Below are positions 16,875 to 25,390 of a DNA stretch of 64,000 bases, in pieces. Origin of the DNA: Halomonas borealis (lineage in GTDB: Bacteria; Pseudomonadota; Gammaproteobacteria; Pseudomonadales; Halomonadaceae); assembly GCF_004798905.1 (NCBI RefSeq), contig NZ_SDMO01000011.1:58524-122523 (forward strand), written 5' to 3'. The stretch's first letter is position 1. Each line of letters begins with the position of its first letter. Under the pieces are notes generated by a model. The model had not been told where the DNA came from and ran no database searches. It saw nothing but the letters and a program-made list of their open reading frames with translations. The translations under genes were made by a program, and so were the position numbers.

Positions 16875-18622
16875 GATGTCTCTCCTGCCCCTTGTCGTTG
16901 TGAGTGCATGACGCCCTCGGGCTCCAGCGGGAAGCTCCAGTCGTCGATCGCGGCCAGGTCCCGGGGCTCGGCATTGAGTTCTTCCACCAGCGGCGCGCCC
17001 TGGAACAGGGTGATACGCACCCAGCGATCCGACTTGGGATCGAAGCGCCCGGCGCCGAAGAAGGACAGCTTGGTGCGTAGCAGGTGCATGGGCTTCATGT
17101 CGCGGTGCCAGAGGTTGGCGCGAATCTCCCCGTAGGGCGTATCGGCCAGGGTCTGGATGCGCCGCACGATGTCCTTGTGGCGGGGGTGAGCGATCAGGAA
17201 CTCCACCACCAGGGCCCGGGGATTGGCCTCCAGGAAGTCACTGAGCACGCCGTGGGTATGGTGGACTCGGGGGGCGATGGCCAGCGGCAGCTCCTTCTCG
17301 GCTCCGGGCTCGACGCCGCGTACACCCAGCCGTGGCTCCTCCTTCTCCGTCGAGCGATACCAGAACCAGTGGCGTGCCTCGGGGAGCGCGAAGTCCTCGG
17401 CCAGCGCCCAGTCGTAATGGGTCTCGATCAGCTGCTTCAAGCGCACCAGCGGCATGTCGGGGGTCAGTTCGAGGCGCTCCTCGATGCCCATCTGGTCCAC
17501 CAGCGAGTCGACCCGCTCGGGGTAGAGCTCGATCAGCAGGGTGTTGATCAGCTCCTGGGCCTCCAGCGGCAGGGTGCGAGCGCTCCAGGCCACCAGCTGC
17601 TGCCAGAGGTCGTCCTCCAGTGGCATCTCCTCGAGCCAGGCGATTACCTCGGGCAGGGCCATCACGACGGCGGCGTTGCGCTCGCCCTGCTCGGCGTCTT
17701 CGGTGACCGTCTGCGCCAGGTGGCGCATGGCGCGCCGGGTCAAGGCGATCAGCCGCTGGCGCCGTGCCTCGTCGGGCGTTTGGCCGAGCGCCATGGCCAG
17801 GGCGGTCTCCCGGCAGGTCACCCATTGCTGGATCAGCTGGGGGTGGTTGATCAGGAAGGGCGCCATGCCGAGCCCGGTGGAGTTGCCGATGCCCAGGTAG
17901 CGGCGCAGCTCGGTGGCCAGGGGAACCGCCGTGTCGGGGGCCTGGGCGCGGGCGATGTGTTCCACCTGCTCGATGGAGAAGTGACGCAGCAGGTAGACCG
18001 CCAGCATCTGGGCCGAGAAGGGACGCTGGAAGTCGGGGTTGTCCTGCAGGCGCACGAAGTCGGCGATGCCGAACTTGCCGTTGCCGTAGACCGCCGTGGT
18101 CCGGTAGAGGTAGCCGGCCCGGGTCAGCTGGGCGGGATCGGGCTGGTCGCCGGCGCCAAGCGCCGTCACGAAGTGGGTGAAGTTGCGCAGGCTACGATTG
18201 GCGCGGGACAGCACCAGCAGCCGCGGATGCTGGCGGCCGGCCTCCTGCAGCGGCACGTTGGCGGCCATCTGCTCGAGCAGGACATCGTCGACGTCGCCCT
18301 CGATGACTCCGAAGGTCACGTCCCAGGCCTGGGCGATCACGCGGTCCGAACGCTGGGCGTCGTCCAGGTGATGGGAGAATATGACCCCGTGATAGCGCCC
18401 GTGGGGCGTCTGCAGCCGGTAGATGGCGATGCCATGACCCTGAGCGTCCAGCGCGAAGCGGGCGCGGCTGACCTGCCAGCGCTGGCGGGCCATCTGGCGC
18501 ACCAGGCTGCGCACGAAACTCAGGCGGCTGGCCGGCAGGCTGCCCAGGCGTTCCAGGTCCATGGCCTCGTCGGCGGCACGCAGTGGCATCCCAGGGGCGG
18601 TGGCGTCGCGATACTCAGCCAT
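16871..18622 (-). CDS. Large conserved hypothetical protein (583 residues)
   Basis: I do not recognise this family. It has no signal peptide, no membrane segments, no Walker motif and no obvious metal site. Notable segments: YLGIGNSTGLGMAPFLINHP near residue 245, IEERLELTPDMP near residue 375, ARHWFWYRSTEKEEPRLGVR near residue 415, and HPRHKDIVRRIQTLAD near residue 477. It is mostly helical by composition, with many Arg, Glu and Leu. Its start overlaps the BCCT gene by 8 bases and its stop overlaps the next gene by 4, so it is an integral operon member. It probably partners the DUF3726-like protein in an unknown enzymatic step. Confidence 0.75.
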   Translation of the reverse strand: MAEYRDATAPGMPLRAADEAMDLERLGSLPASRLSFVRSLVRQMARQRWQVSRARFALDAQGHGIAIYRLQTPHGRYHGVIFSHHLDDAQRSDRVIAQAWDVTFGVIEGDVDDVLLEQMAANVPLQEAGRQHPRLLVLSRANRSLRNFTHFVTALGAGDQPDPAQLTRAGYLYRTTAVYGNGKFGIADFVRLQDNPDFQRPFSAQMLAVYLLRHFSIEQVEHIARAQAPDTAVPLATELRRYLGIGNSTGLGMAPFLINHPQLIQQWVTCRETALAMALGQTPDEARRQRLIALTRRAMRHLAQTVTEDAEQGERNAAVVMALPEVIAWLEEMPLEDDLWQQLVAWSARTLPLEAQELINTLLIELYPERVDSLVDQMGIEERLELTPDMPLVRLKQLIETHYDWALAEDFALPEARHWFWYRSTEKEEPRLGVRGVEPGAEKELPLAIAPRVHHTHGVLSDFLEANPRALVVEFLIAHPRHKDIVRRIQTLADTPYGEIRANLWHRDMKPMHLLRTKLSFFGAGRFDPKSDRWVRITLFQGAPLVEELNAEPRDLAAIDDWSFPLEPEGVMHSQRQGAGETS

Positions 18623-20204
18623 GGTCGGGCTCCGGTGTACGGCGGGTCGACAGGCCTTGTTCGCGGGCCATGGCGCGGGCGGCCTGGGGGGCGGTCCACA
18701 GCGAGGGCAGCAGCACCAGCGACACCGGGATGGCGGTGATCACGATGAATTGTTGCAGCACGCTGATCTGGCCGGCGCCCATGTACAGCAGGATGCCAGC
18801 CATCAGTGCCATGGCGATGCCCCAGAAGGCACGCACCAGGGGGTTGGGCTCATCATGGCCGGAGCCGACCACGGCGATGGCATAGCTCATGGAATCGCCG
18901 GTGGTGGCCACGAAGATGGTCGTCAGCACCAGGATCGCCAACGCCATCAGGGTGCCGCCGGGCAGCGCCTGGGCCACGGTCAGGGTCGCCACGTCGAACT
19001 GGAAGTTGTTGAGCGCCTCGGTGAGATCGATGGCGCCGGTGAGTTGGTAATGAATGCCCGAGCCGCCGAGCAGGGTAAACCACACGGTAGTGGCCACCGG
19101 GGCCATCACCGCCACGGCGAGGATCATCTGGCGGATGCTGCGCCCACGCGAGATGCGCGCCACGAAGATCGCCATCAGCGGCCCGTAGCCGATGAACCAG
19201 GCGAAGAAGAACACCGTCCACCACTGCATCCACCAGGCCGGCGCGGTCTGATTGGTCATGGTGGCCATGCTGAAGAAGGAGCTCAGGTATTCGCCGAAGC
19301 CCTGGGTGAAGGCGTTGGTCAGGAACAGCGTGGGGCCGAAGACGAAGATCGTCGCGGCGATGGTCAGCGCCAGGATCACGTTGAAGCGACTGAGTATCTG
19401 GATGCCGCGATGGATGCCGGTGACCGCCGAGGTCACATAGACCACCGCCAGGGCGACGAGGACCAATAGCTGGGTGCCATACCCTGCGGCGACGCCGAAC
19501 AGCTCGTGGAGCCCGAAGCTGACCTGGGTGGCCAGGAAACCGATCGGGCCCACGGTGCCGGCCACCACGGCGATCACGCACAGGGCATCGACGACACCGC
19601 CGAACCAGCCACTCATGATACGTTCGCCGAGCACCGGGTAGAGCAGGGTGCGTGGCTGCAACGGTTGGCCCTTGTCGTAGTGGGCGTGGGCCAGCACCAC
19701 GGCGGTCAGCGAACCGAGCACTGCCCAGGCCAGGAACCCCCAGTGCATGAAGGACTGTGCCAGGGCGTCGGCGATCGCCTCGGCGGAACCGGGCTCGCTG
19801 TCGAAGGCCGGTGGGGTGACCACGAAGTGGTAGACCGGCTCGCCGGCGGCGAAGAAGACCCCGCCCCCGGCCAGCAGGGTGCACATGATGATCGACAGCC
19901 ACTTGAAGGTGCCGATCTCCGGCGTCGCGAGGTTGCCGATTCGGGCGCTGGCGGCGGGCGTGATGGCCACGCCGATGGCGATGAAGAAGGTCAGCAGCAG
20001 CAACAGCTGGAAGTAGGCGCCGAGCGTGGCGGCGGTCCAGGCGAAGCCGGCGCTGATGGTGTCGGCGACCATGTCGATGTCATACAGCGACAGGGCGACG
20101 AACAGCAGGATGAAGCCGATGCTGAGCACGAGGACGACCGGGTCGCCCAGGCGCCGCTCGCGTGATGCCGGCGCGGCATGAGACGTGGCGTGGTGTTGTG
20201 TCAT
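18615..20204 (-). CDS. BCCT-family transporter (betaine/carnitine/choline type)
   Basis: A 529-residue inner-membrane carrier with 12 hydrophobic segments. The BCCT core is visible: WWMQWWTVFFFAWFIGYGP near residue 316 (the Trp-rich substrate site), followed by FVARISRGRSIRQ, and GGGVFFAAGEPVYHF near residue 113. BCCT proteins import trimethylammonium or related compounds with Na+ or H+. Its C-terminal tail is short, so it probably serves uptake for catabolism rather than osmosensing. It lies between an M19-like gene and a gene of unknown function in one operon, implying the imported compound is their substrate. Confidence 0.92.
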   Translation of the reverse strand: MTQHHATSHAAPASRERRLGDPVVLVLSIGFILLFVALSLYDIDMVADTISAGFAWTAATLGAYFQLLLLLTFFIAIGVAITPAASARIGNLATPEIGTFKWLSIIMCTLLAGGGVFFAAGEPVYHFVVTPPAFDSEPGSAEAIADALAQSFMHWGFLAWAVLGSLTAVVLAHAHYDKGQPLQPRTLLYPVLGERIMSGWFGGVVDALCVIAVVAGTVGPIGFLATQVSFGLHELFGVAAGYGTQLLVLVALAVVYVTSAVTGIHRGIQILSRFNVILALTIAATIFVFGPTLFLTNAFTQGFGEYLSSFFSMATMTNQTAPAWWMQWWTVFFFAWFIGYGPLMAIFVARISRGRSIRQMILAVAVMAPVATTVWFTLLGGSGIHYQLTGAIDLTEALNNFQFDVATLTVAQALPGGTLMALAILVLTTIFVATTGDSMSYAIAVVGSGHDEPNPLVRAFWGIAMALMAGILLYMGAGQISVLQQFIVITAIPVSLVLLPSLWTAPQAARAMAREQGLSTRRTPEPDHG

Positions 20205-20270
20205 GGTCTTGGCCTTTGCTGATGGCCCTTTGAGGGCGTTGTTATTGTGTGGCGGCGAGGCACCGCTGGG

Positions 20271-21278
20271 TCAGGCGGCGGCCTCCTCGGCCCGGGCCGG
20301 CACGGCGGTCCGCTCCAGCAGCTCGACCCAGTTGCGGCCCATGATGCGGGCGACTTCTGCCTCGTCGAAGCCGCGCCGGCGTAGCCCCGCGACCAGGTTG
20401 GGGAAGTCGCGGCTGTCGCGCAGCCAGGCGAGTGGTTGCGGCCAGCCGGCGTTGCCGGCACTGCCTTCGCCGTAGTCCATCGCCTTGGACCAGCGGCCGT
20501 TGCGCATCCATTCCAGCACCGAGGTCGGTTGCGCCTGGCACAGGTCGGTACCGATGCCGATATGCTCGATGCCCATCAGATCGGCGGTGCGGGCGATCAT
20601 GTCGCAGTAGTCGTCGAGGGAGCAGTCGGGCCCGTTCTTCAAGTGGAAAGGATAGGCCGAGAACCCCAGCAGGCCGCCGGACTCGGCGATCGCTTCCAGC
20701 ACCTTGTCCGACTTGTTGCGCTTGGCCGGATGGAAGGAGGCCGGGTTGGCATGGGAGATGATCACCGGCCGCTCGGAGAGCTCGACGGCCTCCAGGGTCG
20801 AGCGCTCGGCGCTGTGGGACATGTCGATGACCATGCCCACGCGGTTCATCTCGCCGATCACCTGGCGTCCGAAGCGGGTGATGCCGCTGTCCTCGGCCTC
20901 GTAACACCCGCAGGCCAGCAGGCTCTGATTGTTATAGGTGAGCTGCATGATCAGCAGGCCCAGGTCGCGCATCACCGCGACCATGTCGATGTCGTCCTCG
21001 ATGGGCGAGCAGTTCTGGGCGCCGAGGAAGATGCCTACCTTGCCGGCCTGGCGAGCGCGTTCGATGTCGCCCGGCGCACGCACCGGCATGATCAGGTCGC
21101 CGTGGGCCTCGAAGCGACGGTTCCACTCGCCGAGGCGGCTCAGCGTCTCGCGGGTGGTCTCGTGATAGACCAGGGTGGCGTGGACGGCATCGACGCCGCC
21201 CTCGCGCATCTGCTCGAAGATCTCCCGCGACCAGTTGGAGTACTGCAGGCCGTCGACGATCAGCATTTCCTGTGACAT
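20271..21278 (-). CDS. M19 'membrane dipeptidase'-like protein with degenerate metal site
   Basis: A 335-residue protein with the renal dipeptidase barrel. Late motifs are kept: VIDMSHSAERSTLEA, IISHANPASFHP and HIGIGTDL. The first metal motif, His-Xaa-Asp in ordinary M19 enzymes, reads DGLQYSNW, and the bridging Glu is Gln in FLGAQNCSPIEDD. The protein therefore resembles the M19-like proteins encoded beside glycine-betaine/dimethylglycine catabolic genes in Pseudomonas rather than true dipeptidases. The ATG at 21278 has GAGGAGCG upstream; a longer start at 21317 runs into the preceding gene's stop. No signal peptide, so cytosolic. Confidence 0.85.
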   Translation of the reverse strand: MSQEMLIVDGLQYSNWSREIFEQMREGGVDAVHATLVYHETTRETLSRLGEWNRRFEAHGDLIMPVRAPGDIERARQAGKVGIFLGAQNCSPIEDDIDMVAVMRDLGLLIMQLTYNNQSLLACGCYEAEDSGITRFGRQVIGEMNRVGMVIDMSHSAERSTLEAVELSERPVIISHANPASFHPAKRNKSDKVLEAIAESGGLLGFSAYPFHLKNGPDCSLDDYCDMIARTADLMGIEHIGIGTDLCQAQPTSVLEWMRNGRWSKAMDYGEGSAGNAGWPQPLAWLRDSRDFPNLVAGLRRRGFDEAEVARIMGRNWVELLERTAVPARAEEAAA

Positions 21279-21300
21279 GGCACGCTCCTCGGGCCTTGGC

Positions 21301-22743
21301 TCAGTTGGCTTTGACATAGCAGGTCTTGACCACGGTGTAGAACTCGCGGGCGTAGCGGCCCTGCTCGCGGGGGCCGAAGCTCGAGTCCTTGCGACCGCCG
21401 AAGGGCACGTGATAATCGGTGCCGGCGGTGGCCAGGTTGACCATCACGCAGCCGGTCTCGGCGCGGGCCTTGAAGTCGCTGGCGAGCTTGAGCGAGTCGG
21501 TGATGATGCCGGCGGTGAGGCCGAAGTTGGTGTCGTTGAGGGTGGCGATCGCCTCCTCGTAGTCGCGCACCCGGATCACGCAGGCGATCGGCCCGAAGAC
21601 TTCCTCGCGGTTGATGGCCATGGCGTTGGTGGTGTCGACGAACAGCGTCGGCGCCATGTAGTAGCCCTCGGTGTCGCGTTCCAGGCGCTCGCCGCCGAAG
21701 GCCAGGGTGGCGCCATCGGTCTTCGCACGCTCGACCCACGCCAGGTTGGACTCCAGCTGGCGGGCATCCACGGCGGGGCCGAGATGCACGCCGTCTTCCA
21801 GGGCGTGGCCGACGCGGATCGTCTTCAGCTTGGCGATGAGCTTGTCGACGAAGGCGTCGTGGACCGCGTCGGTGACGATCAGCCGCGAGGAGGCGGTGCA
21901 CTTCTGGCCGGTGCCGGAATAGGCGCCGGCGAAGGCGGCCTCCACGGCCAGCTCCAGGTCGGCGTCATCGGCGACGATCAGGGCGTTCTTGGAGCCCATC
22001 TCCAGCTGGCACTTGACCAGGTTGCCGGCGGTGGCGGCCGCCACGCGGCGGCCCACGCCCAGCGAGCCGGTGAAGCTCAGGGCGTGGATCTCGGGGCTCG
22101 AGATCAGCGCGTCGCCGACGCTCGAGCCGGGCCCCATCAGCAGGTTGAAGGTGCCGGCGGGCAGCGCCTGGCGGCTGATGATCTCGGTCAGCGCCCAGGC
22201 GCTGGCCGGCACCAGGTTGGCCGGCTTGAAGATCACTGCATTGCCGAAGGCCAGCGCCGGGGCGATCTTCCACACCGCGGTGGCCATGGGGAAGTTCCAG
22301 GGGCTGATGACGCCGACCACGCCCACCGGCTCGCGGCGGGTGTCGACCTCGACCCCCGGGCGCACCGAATCGACCCGCTCGTCGATCTGGCGCAGCACCT
22401 CGGCGGCGTAGTAGTGGAAGAACTGGCCGGAGCGGTAGACCTCGCCGACGCCCTCCGCCAGGGCCTTGCCTTCTTCCCGGGCCAGCAGCCGGCCGAGCTC
22501 GTCCTTGCGGGCGATCAGCTCGTCGCCGATGGCCATCAACACGGCGTAACGCCGCTCCAGGCCGCTCTCGCGCCACTCGTTCACGCCGCGTTGGGCCGCG
22601 GCGATGGCCACGCCGACCTGGTCGACACCGGCCTGGGCGTATTCGCCGATCAGGTCGCGAGTATCCGACGGATTGACGTTGGCGATGCTGTCCTGGCCCT
22701 CGACCCAGGCGCCGTCGATGTACAGGGAATGAACGTGAGACAT
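21301..22743 (-). CDS. NAD(P)-dependent aldehyde dehydrogenase (2-oxoglutarate semialdehyde dehydrogenase-like)
   Basis: A 480-residue aldehyde dehydrogenase with all catalytic residues: Asn150 in SPWNFP, Lys173 in FKPAN, Glu248 in LEMGSKNA and Cys282 in GTGQKCTASSR. The sequence around Cys282 and the HLGPAVDARQLE segment look most like the YcbD-type alpha-ketoglutaric semialdehyde dehydrogenases, though other semialdehydes are possible. It is the first gene of the six-gene operon, divergent from a LysR regulator 114 bases away, so it is probably induced by the operon substrate and performs a late oxidation in that pathway. Confidence 0.88.
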   Translation of the reverse strand: MSHVHSLYIDGAWVEGQDSIANVNPSDTRDLIGEYAQAGVDQVGVAIAAAQRGVNEWRESGLERRYAVLMAIGDELIARKDELGRLLAREEGKALAEGVGEVYRSGQFFHYYAAEVLRQIDERVDSVRPGVEVDTRREPVGVVGVISPWNFPMATAVWKIAPALAFGNAVIFKPANLVPASAWALTEIISRQALPAGTFNLLMGPGSSVGDALISSPEIHALSFTGSLGVGRRVAAATAGNLVKCQLEMGSKNALIVADDADLELAVEAAFAGAYSGTGQKCTASSRLIVTDAVHDAFVDKLIAKLKTIRVGHALEDGVHLGPAVDARQLESNLAWVERAKTDGATLAFGGERLERDTEGYYMAPTLFVDTTNAMAINREEVFGPIACVIRVRDYEEAIATLNDTNFGLTAGIITDSLKLASDFKARAETGCVMVNLATAGTDYHVPFGGRKDSSFGPREQGRYAREFYTVVKTCYVKAN

Positions 22744-22857
22744 GGGAACCTCCTTGATGACGTTGCCGTCATGCTAGGCGAGGGTCCAAGATAAGGATAA
22801 TCAATAAAAAAGATACAGTGATCAGACTTTCTTACCGGCCATGGCCAAGGAGACACC

Positions 22858-23739
22858 ATGCTGCCCGAGCTCAAGATCCAGCCGCTGCGCTGTGTGCTGG
22901 CGATCGTCGACGCGGGAGGCTTCCATGCCGCGGCGCGCCAGCTGCATCGTACCCAGCCGGCGGTCTCCATGGCGGTGCGCGAGCTCGAGCAACGCCTGGG
23001 TGAGCCGCTGTTCGAGAAGGGCGGCAAGTCGGTGCTCACGCCCTTCGGTGCCTATTGCCTGCCGCGTTTCCGCGAGCTGATCACCCAGCACGACCGCTTG
23101 AGTCGGGAGCTGGTGGCCCAGGTCCAGCAGCAGGTCGGCCATGTCGACATGGCCGCGGTGCCCTCGGTGGCCAGCCGTGTGATGCCACGACTGCTCAACG
23201 ACTTCATCCAGCGTCATCCCGCGCTGCGTGTCAGCCTGCAGGACGGCAATGCGGATTTCGTCCGGCAGCTGGTGGCCGGCGGCGAGGTCGAGCTGGGCCT
23301 CACCAGCCTGTGGCAGAAGGACGATGACCTGGATTTCACGCCGCTGATGCGCGACGCCGTAGGGGTGGTGTGCCGGGACGATCACCCCCTGGCCGGGCAA
23401 GAGGCGCTGGGCTGGGAGGCGCTGCAGGGCCAGGTGCTGATCCGTAATGGCACCTCGCGGCTGCTGGAGGGCAGCGACGCCGAACCCTTGCTGGCCGAGA
23501 GCGCCTTCGATATCTCCAACATGATATCGCTGACCGCCATGCTGGTGTCGGGCATCGGCATCACCACCTTGCCGCGGCTGGCCTTCCCCGAGGAGTACGA
23601 ACGGTTGCGCTTCATCCCGCTGGTCGACCCGCGGGTGGAGCGCGAGCTGGGCCTGCTGCGCCCCGGGCGACGCAGCCTGTCGCCGGCCGCCCAGGCCATG
23701 GAGGCCTTCATCATCGAGGCCTTCGGCGAGACCGGTTAG
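22858..23739 (+). CDS. LysR-family regulator of the divergent BCCT/aldehyde dehydrogenase operon
   Basis: A 293-residue LysR protein. Its winged helix (residues 5-65) contains FHAAARQLHRTQPAVSMAVR, a canonical helix-turn-helix, and the substrate domain covers residues 90-290. The start ATG has AAGGAGACACC upstream. The 114-base divergent gap has a strikingly AT-rich core (about 22790-22830, ending in GATACAGTGATC), unlike the GC-rich flanks, suitable for operator and promoters. It likely controls the operon 15699-22743. It ends 180 bases from the convergent kauB; that gap holds only GC-rich sequence with no feature I can support. Confidence 0.9.
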   Translation: MLPELKIQPLRCVLAIVDAGGFHAAARQLHRTQPAVSMAVRELEQRLGEPLFEKGGKSVLTPFGAYCLPRFRELITQHDRLSRELVAQVQQQVGHVDMAAVPSVASRVMPRLLNDFIQRHPALRVSLQDGNADFVRQLVAGGEVELGLTSLWQKDDDLDFTPLMRDAVGVVCRDDHPLAGQEALGWEALQGQVLIRNGTSRLLEGSDAEPLLAESAFDISNMISLTAMLVSGIGITTLPRLAFPEEYERLRFIPLVDPRVERELGLLRPGRRSLSPAAQAMEAFIIEAFGETG

Positions 23740-23919
23740 CCGGGCGGCTCGAGGGTGGGAGGGGCTGGCCCGACGCTACCTCCGCGATAGCGGGGCGGTC
23801 GCCGGTAGGCCGGGGGCGTCGTGGGGCCGTCGGCCTCGCCGATCCCCGGCATGTACCAGCCGCCGGGGCAGGGCGTTGCCCCCCGAGTGACGAGGCCCCG
23901 GCCGTATGGTCGGTGGCCG

Positions 23920-25368
23920 TCAGCCCGCCGGGCCGATCAGGTGCTTGACCTCGAGGTAGGCGGAGAGCCCCCAGGGCCCCAGCTCGCGGCCGATGCCGCT
24001 GATCCCGAAGCCGCCCCAGCCGGCTTCCGGCATCACCAGCTGCTCGCTGTTGAACCAGATGCTGCCGGCGCGCAGGGCGCGGCCCACGCGTTTGGCGCGC
24101 TCGGCGTCGCCGCTGATCACCGTGGCGGCGAGGCCGAAGGCCGATTCATTGGCCAGGGCGACGGCCTCGGCCTCGCTCGCGACGCTGCGCGCGCAGAGCA
24201 CCGGGCCGAAGATCTCTTCACGCCACAGGCGGCTGTCGGTGGGCACATCGCGGTACAGCGTCGGGGCGATGAACTCGCCCTGGTTCGGCAACTCCCGGTG
24301 GCGGGCGTCGCGCACGGCGGTGAGGCTTTCCTCGGCGGCGATGGCCAGATACCGCTCCACGGCCTGGCGCTGGCGGGCGCCGGTCATCGGGCCCATGTCG
24401 GTGTCGTCGGCCAGCGGGTCGCCCAGGCGGATGGCGTCGATGCGTGAGGCCAGCGCCGCGTAAAGCGGCTCGGCCAGCGACTCGTCGACGATCAGCCGTG
24501 AGGTGGCCGAGCAGATCTGGCCGGAGTTGAAGTAGATGCCGGCCATCACCCAGTCGGCGGCCGCCTCCACCTCGGCGTCGTCGAGCACCAGGATCGGTGA
24601 CTTGCCGCCCAGTTCCAGCGATACGCCACGGCTGCCCTCGGCGGCGGCGCGCATGACCTTCTCGCCTACGGCGTTGCTGCCGGTGAATGAGAGCTTGTCG
24701 ACGCCCGGATGGGCGGTGAGCGGCGCGCCGATGCCGTCGCCGTCGCCGTGCACCAGGTTGAGCACGCCGGAGGGCAGGCCGATCTCCAGGGCGATCTCCG
24801 CCACCGCCTGTTCAGGCAGCGGCGTCACCTCGGAGGGCTTGAAGACCACCGTGCAGCCGGCGGCGAGCGCCGGGGCGATCTTCCAGGCGCTGGTCACCAG
24901 CGGGAAGTTCCAGGGGGTGATCAGGCCCACGACCCCGGCGGGATCCTCGTAGGTGAGGGCCTCGACGCCCTCCATGGCGTGTTCGACGAGACGCCCCTGG
25001 CGGGCCTCCAATGCCCGCGCCTGGCCGGCGTAGTAGCGGTAGCAGGCGATGGCGTCGTCGAGGTCGATGGCGGTCTCGGCCAGGGCCTTGCCGTTGTTGC
25101 GCGCCGAGAGCTGCATCAACGCCTCGCGGCGTTCGGTGAGGGCCTCGGCGAAGGCCTCGAGATAGACGGCCCGGCGCTCGCCGCCGAGTGCCTGCCAGTC
25201 GGGCTGGGCGCGTCGGGCGGCGGCCACCGCGGCATCGACATCGGCCGCATCGCCGGCGGTGAGCTCGGCGAGGGTTTCTTGGCGGTAGGGGTCGGTGACC
25301 GTCAGGCGGCGTGTGGCCTGGCTGTCGACCCAGTGGTTGTCGATGAACTGCTTGGTCAGTCGTTGCAT
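23920..25368 (-). CDS. kauB: Aldehyde dehydrogenase, probable 4-guanidinobutyraldehyde dehydrogenase
   Basis: A 482-residue aldehyde dehydrogenase close in style to betaine/aminoaldehyde dehydrogenases. Catalytic residues are intact: Asn154 (TPWNFP), Lys177 (FKPSE), Glu252 (LELGGKSP) and Cys286 (NSGQICSATS). The end LGPWGLSAYLEVKHLI is typical of aminoaldehyde enzymes. It is last in a minus-strand group with guanidinobutyrase and a 2-ketoarginine decarboxylase-like gene, so 4-guanidinobutyraldehyde is the natural substrate, as for KauB of Pseudomonas aeruginosa. Substrate assignment comes from context, not from a unique residue. The gap to aruI is 22 bases. Confidence 0.82.
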   Translation of the reverse strand: MQRLTKQFIDNHWVDSQATRRLTVTDPYRQETLAELTAGDAADVDAAVAAARRAQPDWQALGGERRAVYLEAFAEALTERREALMQLSARNNGKALAETAIDLDDAIACYRYYAGQARALEARQGRLVEHAMEGVEALTYEDPAGVVGLITPWNFPLVTSAWKIAPALAAGCTVVFKPSEVTPLPEQAVAEIALEIGLPSGVLNLVHGDGDGIGAPLTAHPGVDKLSFTGSNAVGEKVMRAAAEGSRGVSLELGGKSPILVLDDAEVEAAADWVMAGIYFNSGQICSATSRLIVDESLAEPLYAALASRIDAIRLGDPLADDTDMGPMTGARQRQAVERYLAIAAEESLTAVRDARHRELPNQGEFIAPTLYRDVPTDSRLWREEIFGPVLCARSVASEAEAVALANESAFGLAATVISGDAERAKRVGRALRAGSIWFNSEQLVMPEAGWGGFGISGIGRELGPWGLSAYLEVKHLIGPAG

Positions 25369-25390
25369 GGCAAGGCTCCGGAATCGGGGG

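Noticed and set aside
23740..23919. Possible small gene or terminator between the LysR gene and kauB
   Set aside because: Only GC-rich sequence with weak, overlapping inverted repeats and no ORF with a credible start.
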